From Dyadobacter beijingensis DSM 21582 (GTDB lineage: Bacteria; Bacteroidota; Bacteroidia; Cytophagales; Spirosomataceae): DNA of 64,000 nt. Location: positions 682,001-746,000 of the forward strand of contig NZ_KB907786.1 of the NCBI RefSeq assembly GCF_000382205.1. The letters are read 5' to 3'. Below are positions 42,406 to 51,047 of this stretch, in pieces. The notes beneath the pieces are model-generated. The model saw nothing but the letters and a program-made list of their open reading frames with translations. It was not told the origin of the DNA and did no database searches. Each line of letters begins with the position of its first letter. Within the stretch, counting starts at the first letter, position 1. The position numbers and the translations under genes were made by a program.

Positions 42406-43935
42406 ATGACTGAACAAATTCTTATTTTAGATTTTGGCTCACAGTACACCCAGTTGATTGCACGCAGAGTACGCGAACTGAATGTTTATTGTGAAATCCA
42501 CCCATACAACAACTTCCCCGACCTCACTCCCAACGTCAAAGGCGTCATTCTTTCAGGTAGCCCCTGTTCGGTAAGGGATGAGGATTCTCCCCGCGTAGAT
42601 CTTAACAAATTCCGCAAAACCTTGCCCCTGCTGGGCGTATGCTATGGTGCGCAACTCCTCGCACAGGAGCTCGGCGGCGATGTGAAACCCTCGCAGCACC
42701 GCGAATACGGCCGGGCACGCCTGGAAATCGACGATACGGATTCTTCATTGCTGGCCGGCCTGTCGGAATCTTCGCAGGTTTGGATGTCGCATGGCGATAC
42801 CATCGTTCGCGCGCCGCAGAACTTCCACGTGATCGCGTCGACGGAATCGGTGAAGGTGGCTGCATTTAAAGTTGAAGACGAACTGACCTACGGTATCCAG
42901 TTCCACCCGGAGGTGACGCATACCACCGAGGGTAAAAAGCTGCTGCACAACTTCGTAGTGAATATCTGCGGCTGCAAGCAGGATTGGACTTCCGATTCAT
43001 TTGTAGAACACACCGTGGAGCAGCTTCGCAAGAAGCTGGGCAACGATAAGGTCGTAATGGCATTGTCGGGCGGAGTGGATTCCACGGTGGCGGCAACGCT
43101 TGTACACCACGCGATCGGTCAGAATTTGTACTGTATTTTCGTAGATAACGGCCTGCTGCGGAAGGACGAGTTCGAGCAAGTGCTCCATTCTTACCAGGAT
43201 ATGGGCTTAAATATCAAAGGTGTGGATTCAAAATCACACTTTTACCAATCGCTCGACGGGCTGACGGACCCGGAAGCGAAACGCAAGGCGATCGGAAAGT
43301 CGTTTATCGACATCTTCGACCAGGAAGCGCACCTCATCGAGGACGTAAAATGGCTCGGACAAGGCACGATCTATCCCGATGTGATTGAATCAGTCTCTGT
43401 CAAAGGACCTTCGGCGACGATCAAATCGCACCATAACGTGGGCGGTTTGCCTGATTTCATGAAATTGAAAATCGTTGAGCCACTGAATACTTTGTTCAAG
43501 GACGAAGTGCGGGCGGTGGGACGTACACTGGGTATCGATGAGAAGATCCTGGGCCGTCACCCGTTCCCAGGTCCCGGCCTGGCGATCCGTATCCTGGGCG
43601 ACATTACCCCGGAAAAAGTGGCAATTTTGCAGGAAGTGGATGCGATTTTCATCGGCGGATTGCGTAAATGGGATCTTTACAAGGACGTTTGGCAAGCAGG
43701 TGCGATGCTACTGCCCGTGCAAAGCGTAGGCGTAATGGGGGACGAGCGTACGTATGAGCGCGTAGTCGCGCTGCGTGCCGTGACGTCCGTGGACGGTATG
43801 ACAGCCGACTGGGCGCATTTACCTTACGACTTCCTGGCGGAAGTTTCGAACGACATCATCAATAAGGTAAAAGGGGTGAACAGGGTCGTTTACGACATTT
43901 CTTCCAAGCCACCGGCTACCATCGAGTGGGAATAA
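42406..43935 (+). CDS. guaA: GMP synthase (glutamine-hydrolysing)
   Basis: This enzyme converts XMP to GMP, using ammonia released from glutamine; it is the last step of guanine nucleotide synthesis. The 509-residue protein has a class I glutamine amidotransferase domain (nucleophile Cys79 in GVCYGAQ, His/Glu in YGIQFHPEV), an ATP-pyrophosphatase domain with the P-loop SGGVDST (about 221-227), and a C-terminal dimerisation domain ending with the conserved KPPATIEWE. The ATG at 42,406 is chosen because [21 protein letters not shown] is the standard N-terminus and the promoter overlaps an upstream in-frame extension. Confidence 0.98.
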   Translation: MTEQILILDFGSQYTQLIARRVRELNVYCEIHPYNNFPDLTPNVKGVILSGSPCSVRDEDSPRVDLNKFRKTLPLLGVCYGAQLLAQELGGDVKPSQHREYGRARLEIDDTDSSLLAGLSESSQVWMSHGDTIVRAPQNFHVIASTESVKVAAFKVEDELTYGIQFHPEVTHTTEGKKLLHNFVVNICGCKQDWTSDSFVEHTVEQLRKKLGNDKVVMALSGGVDSTVAATLVHHAIGQNLYCIFVDNGLLRKDEFEQVLHSYQDMGLNIKGVDSKSHFYQSLDGLTDPEAKRKAIGKSFIDIFDQEAHLIEDVKWLGQGTIYPDVIESVSVKGPSATIKSHHNVGGLPDFMKLKIVEPLNTLFKDEVRAVGRTLGIDEKILGRHPFPGPGLAIRILGDITPEKVAILQEVDAIFIGGLRKWDLYKDVWQAGAMLLPVQSVGVMGDERTYERVVALRAVTSVDGMTADWAHLPYDFLAEVSNDIINKVKGVNRVVYDISSKPPATIEWE

Positions 43936-43943
43936 CGAATACG

Positions 43944-43972
43944 AAAAAAGCGGACCTTACGTCCGCTTTTTT
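43944..43972. terminator. Bidirectional terminator between guaA and the DUF1328 gene
   Basis: AAAAAAGCGGAC (43944-43955) and GTCCGCTTTTTT (43961-43972) form a perfect 12-bp stem with a 5-base loop. The outer A/T runs supply a U-tract for both convergent genes. Confidence 0.9.
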
Positions 43973-43996
43973 CATTAGTAGTGTTTGCGTAAAACG

Positions 43997-44161
43997 TCAG
44001 GATCGCCCGACGCCACGGCTTAATAAGCTCAATACGAAGAGTACAAGGAATACGAAGAAAAGAATTTTAGCAATTCCGGCTGCGCCTGCTGCTATACCAC
44101 CGAATCCGAGGATACCGGCCACAATAGCGATGATCAGAAATATTACGGTCCATCTAAGCAT
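43997..44161 (-). CDS. DUF1328 small membrane protein
   Basis: A 54-residue protein is encoded on the minus strand, starting [20 protein letters not shown] and ending with [10 protein letters not shown]. It fits the DUF1328 (YtjA-like) family in length and pattern: an N-terminal MLRW, a first hydrophobic helix, a Gly/Ala-rich [15 protein letters not shown] turn, and a second helix [14 protein letters not shown]. It should sit in the inner membrane. These proteins are common and often stress-associated, but their function is unknown. It lies downstream of guaA in convergent orientation. Confidence 0.88.
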   Translation of the reverse strand: MLRWTVIFLIIAIVAGILGFGGIAAGAAGIAKILFFVFLVLFVLSLLSRGVGRS

Positions 44162-44364
44162 GATTGACAAGTATTTAGTTTTTAATTATTGATTTCTGAT
44201 ATAACAGCTACCAACATTATGCCAGAAGCGCAGAAGCGCACAATAGCGCCTGAATCGCTGGAATCGCCTAGAAATGAGGTTTTTTGTGGAGAATGATGCA
44301 CAGTTTCCGGATAAAACCAGACAATTCCCGTAATTTGCGGTTTAACCAAAATACCTGATTACGA

Positions 44365-46221
44365 ATGAAGTTTAAATTGTCTGTGTTGATGCTCCTGGCG
44401 GTTACATTCCGGGTTTCAGCACAAAACGACCGTTGGCAGCAGCGTGCGAAGTATCAGATGGAGATCGATTTTGATGCTGTCAAACACCAGTACAAAGGGA
44501 CCCAAAAGCTGGCTTACACCAATAATTCCCCCGATACGCTTCAGAAGGTTTTTTATCACTTATACCTGAATGCATTCCAGCCCGGCAGCCAGATGGACGT
44601 TCGCTCGCGCACCATCAGCGACCCCGATGCACGCGTGAAGGACCGCATTTCCAGATTGTCGCCTTCGGAAATCGGTTACGAAAAAGTGCTTTCACTCAAA
44701 CAGAATGGCAAGGCATTGAAATACGAGGTCGTGGGCACGATCCTCGAGGTAACTTTGAACGAGAAAATCCTCCCCAAGTCACAGCATACTTTCGACCTGG
44801 AATTTGAAGCACAAGTGCCGGTACAAATCCGCCGCACGGGCCGCAACAACAGCGAGGGCATCGACTATTCGATGGCACAATGGTATCCCAAAATGTGCGA
44901 ATACGATTATGAGGGCTGGCATGCCAATCCCTACATCGGTCGCGAGTTCTACGGAATATGGGGTGATTTTGATGTAAAAATCACGATGGACGCAGCCTAT
45001 ACCATTGCCGGAACAGGCTACCTGCAGAATCCCGACAAGATTGGTCACGGTTATTCCGCCAAAAACATTACCCACAAACCCGGCGACCGCCTTACCTGGC
45101 ATTTCGTCGCGCCCGAAGTGCACGACTTCATGTGGGCCGCCGACCGCGATTACAAGCATGATATTGTAAAGGTGGATGATAACCTGGACCTGCATTTCTT
45201 TTACCAAACCGATACGCTGGCTAATTCATGGAAGGAAATGGAGCCGCTGGCGGTGCGCTCATTCAAGATCATGAACGAGCAGTTCGGGCGTTATCCTTAT
45301 AAACAATATTCGGTCATCCAGGGTGGTGACGGTGGTATGGAGTACCCGATGGCGACACTCATCACAGGTCGCTTGAACCTGAATGCATTGACGAGCGTAA
45401 CGGTCCACGAATCGATCCACAGCTGGTTCCAGGGCGTTCTGGCGACGAACGAATCGAAATACTCGTGGATGGACGAAGGATTTACCACTTACGCGCAGAA
45501 TATGGTTATGGCCGAGCTGTTCCCGTCCCGCGGTGACGCCCAGCGCAGCGCGACCACCAGTTACCGCAGTCTTGTCAAGTCGGGGCTGGAAGAGCCGCTG
45601 ACCACCCATGCGGACCACTACAATACCAACCGCGCGTACAGCATTGCGAGCTATTCCAAAGGCGCCGTGTTTTTGAACCAACTGAACTACATTATTGGCA
45701 AGGACGTGTTCCAGCGGGGTATGAAGCGGTATTACAATGAATGGAAGTTCAAACACCCGAACCCGACCGATTTGAAGCGCATTATGGAAAAGGAATCGGG
45801 GCTGGAACTGGATTGGTACTGGGAAAATTTCGTAGGGACGACGAAAACGATCGACTACGGCATTCGTGAAGTGGTAGCTAACGCCGGGAAAGCCGATGTG
45901 GTGCTCGAAAGGATCGGGCAGATGCCGATGCCGCTTGATGTGGTGGTGAGCTACAAAGACGGCACGCAGGAGAATTTTTATATTCCGCTGGAAATCATGC
46001 GGGGCGAAAAGAAGGAGAATTGGTATTCTAAAACGACGCAAATGGCCGATTGGGGTTGGACTTACCCGGAATATACCTTCACGATAGACCGCAATATCGC
46101 CGAAATTCAAGCCATTGTGATCGATCCAAGCCAGCGAATGGCCGATATCGACCCTGATAATAACGTGTGGCCGGTGGTAACGAGGACCATCCCGCGTTTC
46201 AAGGCTGCCAAAGCAAAATAA
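44365..46221 (+). CDS. Exported M1 family metallopeptidase
   Basis: This 618-residue aminopeptidase-type protein has a signal peptide ending near RVSAQ (residue 20). The N-terminal saddle domain is followed by the catalytic domain with GGMEYP (323-328), the zinc motif HESIH (348-352) and the third ligand Glu371 in WMDEGFTTY. The first motif is close to the M1 GxMEN exopeptidase signature, so release of N-terminal amino acids from peptides is expected, probably in the periplasm. It is tail-to-tail with the DUF5686 gene with no bases between the stops. Confidence 0.92.
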   Translation: MKFKLSVLMLLAVTFRVSAQNDRWQQRAKYQMEIDFDAVKHQYKGTQKLAYTNNSPDTLQKVFYHLYLNAFQPGSQMDVRSRTISDPDARVKDRISRLSPSEIGYEKVLSLKQNGKALKYEVVGTILEVTLNEKILPKSQHTFDLEFEAQVPVQIRRTGRNNSEGIDYSMAQWYPKMCEYDYEGWHANPYIGREFYGIWGDFDVKITMDAAYTIAGTGYLQNPDKIGHGYSAKNITHKPGDRLTWHFVAPEVHDFMWAADRDYKHDIVKVDDNLDLHFFYQTDTLANSWKEMEPLAVRSFKIMNEQFGRYPYKQYSVIQGGDGGMEYPMATLITGRLNLNALTSVTVHESIHSWFQGVLATNESKYSWMDEGFTTYAQNMVMAELFPSRGDAQRSATTSYRSLVKSGLEEPLTTHADHYNTNRAYSIASYSKGAVFLNQLNYIIGKDVFQRGMKRYYNEWKFKHPNPTDLKRIMEKESGLELDWYWENFVGTTKTIDYGIREVVANAGKADVVLERIGQMPMPLDVVVSYKDGTQENFYIPLEIMRGEKKENWYSKTTQMADWGWTYPEYTFTIDRNIAEIQAIVIDPSQRMADIDPDNNVWPVVTRTIPRFKAAKAK

Positions 46222-48786
46222 CTATCGTCCGAACCGAAAGGAGGCACCGATGCGCCATCCCATGCCGTTGAAATGCGAGCCGTGGAATTGCGCTACGGCC
46301 TCCAACCGAACGATCCGCATGATATTGTCGATTCCATACACGACTTCCGAGTAGTTTCTGATCGTTGGGACGCGCAGGTAATGCAGCTGCAACGTCTCAG
46401 AAAGGCCCGTCACGCGCAGCGACTGAATGCGTGTAAGCGCAAAATGCTGCATGCTCCACGTGAGGTGTGCCTGGAAAAACCATTGCGAAGTGCTGTAACG
46501 GTAATAGGGCAGCATGCGGAACTGGTCGGGCGGGTACACGTATTGGAAGAAAAACTCATTCCCCATAAAATGCTGGTAATCGGGGAAATACATTTTGGCG
46601 GTATTCAAAAATCCGCCGCCATTCACCAGGTATTCGAGGTTGCTTCTCGGGCCGAGGCTCAGGTCCTGCCGGATCGTGCCTTGCAACAGGGAATAATCGA
46701 CGTCGCCCAGAAAACCCAGTCCGCTTTTGTAATTCACACTGAAAGATGGCCCCTTGCTTCGCAGATAACGCTTTTCTCCATTTCGGATCAGGTACCTTCT
46801 CCACGGCCGCAAGGTGGCCGTAACATCGAAAAGCCAAGCGTCGTGGTCTTCAAAACCGGTATTGGCGAGCTCGCGGTTGGGCGGCCTGTTGGGGGTAAAG
46901 CCAAACTGGCTCCAGAAAATGATCGGCCGCGCGCTTTCCTGGTTGAAAAGCTCTTTCCGCCGCTCGAAATCGAAGCTGGCATTAACGCTCAGCACGTCAC
47001 CGATGTTTCTTAATGTATATTGAATATGCCCGAATTGCTTTTGGTACAACTTCATCAGGCTGCGGTCGAAAAAGCGCGCGGCGACGCTGTTCGGTAATGG
47101 TGGAATCGGCTCGCGGCTATTGATCTGAGAGGCCATTTCGCCGCCGGCCAGCGCCAGGTTCCAATTTTTACCGCCGACATTGGTTTCAAGGTTCCCATAC
47201 CATTTCTTGCGCCCGAACGAGTAGCGCATGAGCGGTCGTACGCTCAGGTACGAGGCTTTACCCCAGCGTTTCTGCCATTCGGTGATGAGATTGATCGCAT
47301 TACCTTCCACGGAATTGTAGCTGATCGATAGCAGCGGACTTTTGAAATAGAAAGTGTTCCGGTTGCCGAGCGAATAGGTATTCCCCGTGATAATGTGGAT
47401 TGGTTTGAAATGCGTGGAATCCGGCTTGGTTTTGACCCGGATCGAATCTTTCACGACCTTGATGCTATCCTGCGTGACATAGCTCGAAACCTCCGATTTA
47501 GTCAGCGGAATGGGCCGCAATGCCTGCCAATAGGTGGTGTCGCGCTTGTTGGCCATAGAATCGATCACGATGGAATCCTGGCGCACGAGCCGGTCGTTGC
47601 CGAGCTGCTCCTTTTGCTCCTTCTTCTGCTGCTTTTCGTATTGTTTGGTGAGTTTCCTGAAATTTTTCGTGGAAAATTCTTTCTGGGCCTGGATCAGGTT
47701 TTCGAGGTCTTTGCCGCCTTTCACTTTGGCGGTTTCTTCTTTTTTGTGGTCGGCGATGCTAATATCCTCGCGCAGGCCCGGATCGACGTCCAGTTTTTCA
47801 TAGGTCAGCGAAACGAGGTAACGGAATTCCCCCGCGAACCCGAGGTAGCTGCCGTTGAGCCTGAACTGCTGGTTCACCGGAATCCATACACCTTGTACCG
47901 GACTGAAAATCTGCTTGGCCGAAATGTTCAAACCGCTGGTCGTAGTTTGCAAATCGTAGCTATGAATGGCCCAACGGTCTTCGAGTATAAACAAGCTCCC
48001 CCTGAAAACCCCTTCGCCGTATGCTTTTGGGATTACCTTAATCTTATTGACTATTTCCCCCCTTTCTTCGAAATACCCCTCATATTCAAACTTATAATAG
48101 GCAAAAGACTTGGGCGACAGGGGAGAAATGGTACCCGCGATCTCGGGGCTGTACAAACTCGCGAGAATGTATTCGTTGGGGGATGGAATGCTGTTGTCGA
48201 GGCTGTTACGGGTAGAGATGATGCGCTGACTGTAATTGTTCGGGCGGCGGTATTTGATTTCCGCTACGCTCTCGTTCAAAATGGCCTTTCCTTGCTGGAC
48301 GCCTTCTTTTTTCAGTCTTTTTTGTAATAAAAAGGGAATTTTGGTGGCTACGCCGGTACTCCTGGAATACACTTTCGCGGTGTAGCCCCGCACCTGTAAC
48401 TGGTGAAAACGTGCCTTCGCGATCGCGCGGCGCATGATGCTGTACGCGGGGTCTTCCTTCGCTCTGCCGATCGTGGCTTCCTGCAAGCTGAGCGCCTGCT
48501 CTTCCATCATCACATTGATTTCCGTGAAGTCGCTGCCGACGGTAATGGCTCTGGAAACGCTCTTGAAGCCGAGGTATTGGAAGATGATTTCGTAGTTGCC
48601 CGGCGCAAGGCTGAACTCGTACTCCCCCTCGTCGTTGGCCATCGTGCCGTTACTCGTGCCCTTTACGGCAATGCCCGCGTAGGGTAGGGCTTCGCCATTT
48701 TTTGTGGTAATGCGTCCCCGGATTCCCCCGGCGCGGGAGAGTTGTTGCATGGTCAGAAAGAGCAGCAATAGGGCCAGAAAACGCAT
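46222..48786 (-). CDS. DUF5686 / carboxypeptidase-regulatory-like outer-membrane protein
   Basis: This is an 854-residue protein. A signal peptide (MRFLALLLLFLTMQQLSRA) is followed by a carboxypeptidase-regulatory-like domain (about 22-100, GIRGRITTKNGEALPYAGIAVKGTSNGTMANDEGEYEFSL) and a long DUF5686 region that should form an outer-membrane beta-barrel. A charged coiled-coil-like stretch rich in Lys, Glu and Gln lies at about 370-400 (TKQYEKQQKKEQKEQLGND). The last residues (FRFGR) lack the classic terminal Phe. The family is confined to Bacteroidota and has no established function; it is not TonB-dependent. Confidence 0.88.
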   Translation of the reverse strand: MRFLALLLLFLTMQQLSRAGGIRGRITTKNGEALPYAGIAVKGTSNGTMANDEGEYEFSLAPGNYEIIFQYLGFKSVSRAITVGSDFTEINVMMEEQALSLQEATIGRAKEDPAYSIMRRAIAKARFHQLQVRGYTAKVYSRSTGVATKIPFLLQKRLKKEGVQQGKAILNESVAEIKYRRPNNYSQRIISTRNSLDNSIPSPNEYILASLYSPEIAGTISPLSPKSFAYYKFEYEGYFEERGEIVNKIKVIPKAYGEGVFRGSLFILEDRWAIHSYDLQTTTSGLNISAKQIFSPVQGVWIPVNQQFRLNGSYLGFAGEFRYLVSLTYEKLDVDPGLREDISIADHKKEETAKVKGGKDLENLIQAQKEFSTKNFRKLTKQYEKQQKKEQKEQLGNDRLVRQDSIVIDSMANKRDTTYWQALRPIPLTKSEVSSYVTQDSIKVVKDSIRVKTKPDSTHFKPIHIITGNTYSLGNRNTFYFKSPLLSISYNSVEGNAINLITEWQKRWGKASYLSVRPLMRYSFGRKKWYGNLETNVGGKNWNLALAGGEMASQINSREPIPPLPNSVAARFFDRSLMKLYQKQFGHIQYTLRNIGDVLSVNASFDFERRKELFNQESARPIIFWSQFGFTPNRPPNRELANTGFEDHDAWLFDVTATLRPWRRYLIRNGEKRYLRSKGPSFSVNYKSGLGFLGDVDYSLLQGTIRQDLSLGPRSNLEYLVNGGGFLNTAKMYFPDYQHFMGNEFFFQYVYPPDQFRMLPYYRYSTSQWFFQAHLTWSMQHFALTRIQSLRVTGLSETLQLHYLRVPTIRNYSEVVYGIDNIMRIVRLEAVAQFHGSHFNGMGWRIGASFRFGR

Positions 48787-48932
48787 ATAGTAAAGTGTAA
48801 AGTGCTGTCAGTGATAGTTGGAAGGCGGTATTTTGTGCAACAAATTAGCGCAATTAGCACAAATTACATGACATTCCGGACTACCGACGTGGACTTTACT
48901 TATAGAACCGTACCAGTGATGCGGGCGGCAAC

Positions 48933-48965
48933 AAAAAGCGGCGTACCGATCAGTCGGTACGCCGC
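48933..48965 (-). terminator. Intrinsic terminator after the DsbA-family gene
   Basis: GCGGCGTACCGA (48938-48949) and TCGGTACGCCGC (48954-48965) make a perfect 12-bp stem with a 4-base loop. On the minus strand it is followed by five U's (complement of 48933-48937). Confidence 0.88.
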
Positions 48966-48986
48966 GTGGCAAGGGGTGTTATATCG

Positions 48987-49694
48987 TTAATCGCATTCGC
49001 CGTCGACGGTGCAGTTCGCACCATCGGCCAGGTTTACGAGGGGTTTTGGATTCGCCTTTTCCCATTCACCGAACGACTGTTGCAATGCATTCAGGAAAGT
49101 TTCGGTATGCTGGGCGCCAGAAACGGCATATTTACGGTCGAGGACGAAGAACGGCACACCGCGTGCGCCTACCTGCTGCGCTTCGTAGATATCCCGGCGC
49201 ACATCCTCGCTGAACCGCGTGCCTTCCAGTACGGCTTTCAACTCGGCCGCATCAAGACCAATGGCCGTTCCGAGGTCGATCAGCGTTTCGTGATCGGCGG
49301 TATTTTTGCCATCGGTAAAATAAGCTTTAAACAATTGCTCTTCCGCCGCGTCGCCGAGGCCTTTTGTTTTGGCAAACTGCAAAAACCGGTGCGCATCGAA
49401 CGAATTGGCCAGTACGGCCTTATCCATATTATATTCCAGACCTGCTTCTGCGGCCATATTGGTCACATGGTCGTTCATTTGCTGGGCATATTCAGGCGTC
49501 CAGCCTTTGGTTTCGGCGAGATATTCGTTAATGCTTTTTCCGGGCTGGGTCTTCATCTGAGGATTCAACTGAAAACTCTTCCACTCGACCTGTATCTGGT
49601 CGGCCTGCGGAAATTCCGCCAGCGCACGCTCAAAGCGCCGCTTGCCGATATAGCAAAACGGGCACATTACATCACTCCATATTTCGACTTTCAT
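48987..49694 (-). CDS. DsbA family oxidoreductase (FrnE-like)
   Basis: This is a 235-residue thioredoxin-fold protein with a helical insertion. The redox motif CPFC (11-14) follows the strand MKVEIWSDVM. The cis-Pro region GVPFFVLDRKYAVSGAQ (about 182-198) matches the FrnE subgroup of cytoplasmic DsbA-like proteins. No signal peptide is present, unlike periplasmic DsbA. FrnE proteins have been linked to thiol stress resistance and to polyketide-related chemistry; the substrate is unknown. The C-terminus carries two extra cysteines (ANCTVDGECD). It lies next to the nitroreductase on the same strand, separated by a 245-bp repeat-rich gap. Confidence 0.9.
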   Translation of the reverse strand: MKVEIWSDVMCPFCYIGKRRFERALAEFPQADQIQVEWKSFQLNPQMKTQPGKSINEYLAETKGWTPEYAQQMNDHVTNMAAEAGLEYNMDKAVLANSFDAHRFLQFAKTKGLGDAAEEQLFKAYFTDGKNTADHETLIDLGTAIGLDAAELKAVLEGTRFSEDVRRDIYEAQQVGARGVPFFVLDRKYAVSGAQHTETFLNALQQSFGEWEKANPKPLVNLADGANCTVDGECD

Positions 49695-49730
49695 GGTATC
49701 GTTTGTTCGTAGTTTTAACTCTGGGGGAGA

Positions 49731-49907
49731 GTCATTTTTGGTCAGGCGTAGTCATTTGTTGTCAGGGATTGTCATTTTTGGTCAGGTGTAGTCATTTGTT
49801 GTCAGGGATTGTCATTTTTGGTCAGGCGTAGTCATTTGTCGTCAGGGATTGTCATTTTTGGTCAGGTGTAGTCCTGACTACATTTGACCACTTTACTACA
49901 TCCTGAC
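49731..49907. repeat. Decamer-phased GTCA tandem array with 40-bp higher-order unit
   Basis: Fourteen consecutive decamers, each starting with GTCA, run from 49,731 to 49,870 without any change of spacing. Four decamers make a 40-bp unit repeated three and a half times. The second decamer alternates between GTCAGGCGTA and GTCAGGTGTA from unit to unit, suggesting an 80-bp duplication. The end turns over into the opposite orientation (TGAC at 49875, 49885 and 49904). GGTCAGGTGTAGTC (49860-49873) can pair with GACTACATTTGACC (49876-49889) with G-U wobbles. It lies between the nitroreductase stop and the DsbA-family start. Confidence 0.9.
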
Positions 49908-49939
49908 GTCCAACCTCCCTTTACCCGTTAAGGAGAATG

Positions 49940-50575
49940 TCAGATCGAAATAAAAAGTTCGTCATGCGCACGGCGCACCTTCTTCGCATTCACCAAAGGG
50001 TCTTTCTCGTGATCGCGGTAGCCCAGGGTAAGGATCACGACGCTGCGAAGCCCTTTCTCACGAAGTCCCAGGATTTCATCGAGTTTTGCCGCATCGAAGC
50101 CCTCCATCGGCGTAGCGTCCACTTCTTCGGTAGCGGCGGCAACGAGCCCGTGGCCCAAAGCAATGTACGCCTGGCGGGCAGCCCAGTCGAAATTCACATC
50201 CTCGCCCCGGCTGAGGATACCGCCGTTAATGCTGCTGTGAAAACCGGCCAGCGACTCGATGCTCACATTACGGGTGGAAGCGATGAGTTTGATATAATCC
50301 TCTACATGCTGCGAAGTCAGTTTTTCCCATGCTGCGAAAATCAGCAAATGCGAAGCGTCCGGGATCTGCGCCTGGCGGCTCGCTGCTTCATGGAAGATTT
50401 TGTCTTTCAGTTCTTTATCTTCAACAACTACAACATTATATGGTTGCAAACCAACGGAAGAAGGCGCCAGTTTGATCGCTTCGAGGATATTGTCCAGTTT
50501 CTCCTGGGGAACGGTTTGGCCGTTCATGCGTTTGGTGGCATAGCGCCAGTTCAATTTTTTTATTAACTCGCTCAT
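49940..50575 (-). CDS. Nitroreductase-family NAD(P)H-dependent oxidoreductase
   Basis: This 211-residue flavoprotein of the nitroreductase family should reduce nitro compounds, quinones or similar acceptors with NAD(P)H. Family landmarks are RYATKRMNGQTVP near the N-terminus (FMN phosphate region), LAPSSVGLQPYNVVVVED (about 36-53), and a C-terminal ILTLGYRDHEKDP with the usual G-Y/F-R-D pattern. It is divergently transcribed from an HxlR regulator, a common arrangement in which the regulator controls the reductase. Confidence 0.92.
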   Translation of the reverse strand: MSELIKKLNWRYATKRMNGQTVPQEKLDNILEAIKLAPSSVGLQPYNVVVVEDKELKDKIFHEAASRQAQIPDASHLLIFAAWEKLTSQHVEDYIKLIASTRNVSIESLAGFHSSINGGILSRGEDVNFDWAARQAYIALGHGLVAAATEEVDATPMEGFDAAKLDEILGLREKGLRSVVILTLGYRDHEKDPLVNAKKVRRAHDELFISI

Positions 50576-50614
50576 TTTTATCTAAGTTTGGTGTGCCAAT
50601 GATTAACCGGCATG

Positions 50615-50622
50615 CAAACTTA
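50615..50622 (-). promoter_or_regulatory. -7 element of the nitroreductase promoter
   Basis: On the minus strand TAAGTTTG is an exact match to TAnnTTTG, 40 bases before the nitroreductase ATG. No TTG is found at the -33 spacing; the region where it should be is occupied by the palindrome at 50634-50654. Confidence 0.5.
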
Positions 50623-50633
50623 ATTAAATAAGC

Positions 50634-50654
50634 TATACATTTGTAAGTAGTATA
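50634..50654. promoter_or_regulatory. Candidate HxlR operator
   Basis: TATAC (50634-50638) and GTATA (50650-50654) form a 21-bp interrupted palindrome with half-sites about one and a half helical turns apart, centred between the divergent nitroreductase and hxlR-type genes. It overlaps the -33 position of the nitroreductase promoter. Binding by the adjacent HxlR protein is inferred from position and symmetry. Confidence 0.5.
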
Positions 50655-50673
50655 CAAAAGGATAGTGAAAAAA

Positions 50674-51045
50674 ATGGCTATGGAAAAGACAAAGGAAACG
50701 CACCCCCACACGCTCGGCGAATGCACGAAAAGCATACTTCCGGTCCGCGACGCATTGGAAGTACTGAGCGGGAAGTGGAAGCTGCCCATCATTATATCCC
50801 TCATGTTCGGCAACAAGCGCTTTTCGCAGATCGCGAAAGAAGTGCCCGGCATTACCGACAAAATGCTATCGAAAGAACTCCGTGAGCTGGAATCCAACGA
50901 CCTCGTCAAACGAACGGTGTACGATTCCATACCCGTCGTGGTCGAATATTCACTGACGGAATATGGCCATTCGCTGGAAATCGTGATCAAGACGCTGCGT
51001 GACTGGGGCGTAGCGCACCGGAAGCGGATGATGGTGGCGGAGTAA
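50674..51045 (+). CDS. HxlR-family winged-helix transcriptional regulator
   Basis: This 123-residue regulator has the family core CTKSILPVRDALEVLSGKWKLPIIISLMFGNKRFSQI (about 16-52), the recognition segment ITDKMLSKELRELESNDLVKRTVYDSIPVVVEYSLTEYG, and a C-terminal LRDWGVAHRK. The Cys near residue 16 sits where redox- or aldehyde-sensing HxlR proteins carry their reactive cysteine. The ATG at 50,674 is used; GTG at 50,665 and ATG at 50,680 are alternatives. It is divergent from the nitroreductase gene, its likely target. Confidence 0.92.
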   Translation: MAMEKTKETHPHTLGECTKSILPVRDALEVLSGKWKLPIIISLMFGNKRFSQIAKEVPGITDKMLSKELRELESNDLVKRTVYDSIPVVVEYSLTEYGHSLEIVIKTLRDWGVAHRKRMMVAE

Positions 51046-51047
51046 AG

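Noticed and set aside
43926-44192. 88-codon plus-strand frame after guaA
   Set aside because: It overlaps the guaA end, its terminator and the minus-strand DUF1328 gene. The DUF1328 protein is well supported, this frame is not.
49731-49907. CRISPR array
   Set aside because: The repeat has no unique spacers: each 10-base unit is adjacent to the next and the 40-bp units are near-identical. No cas genes are in the window.
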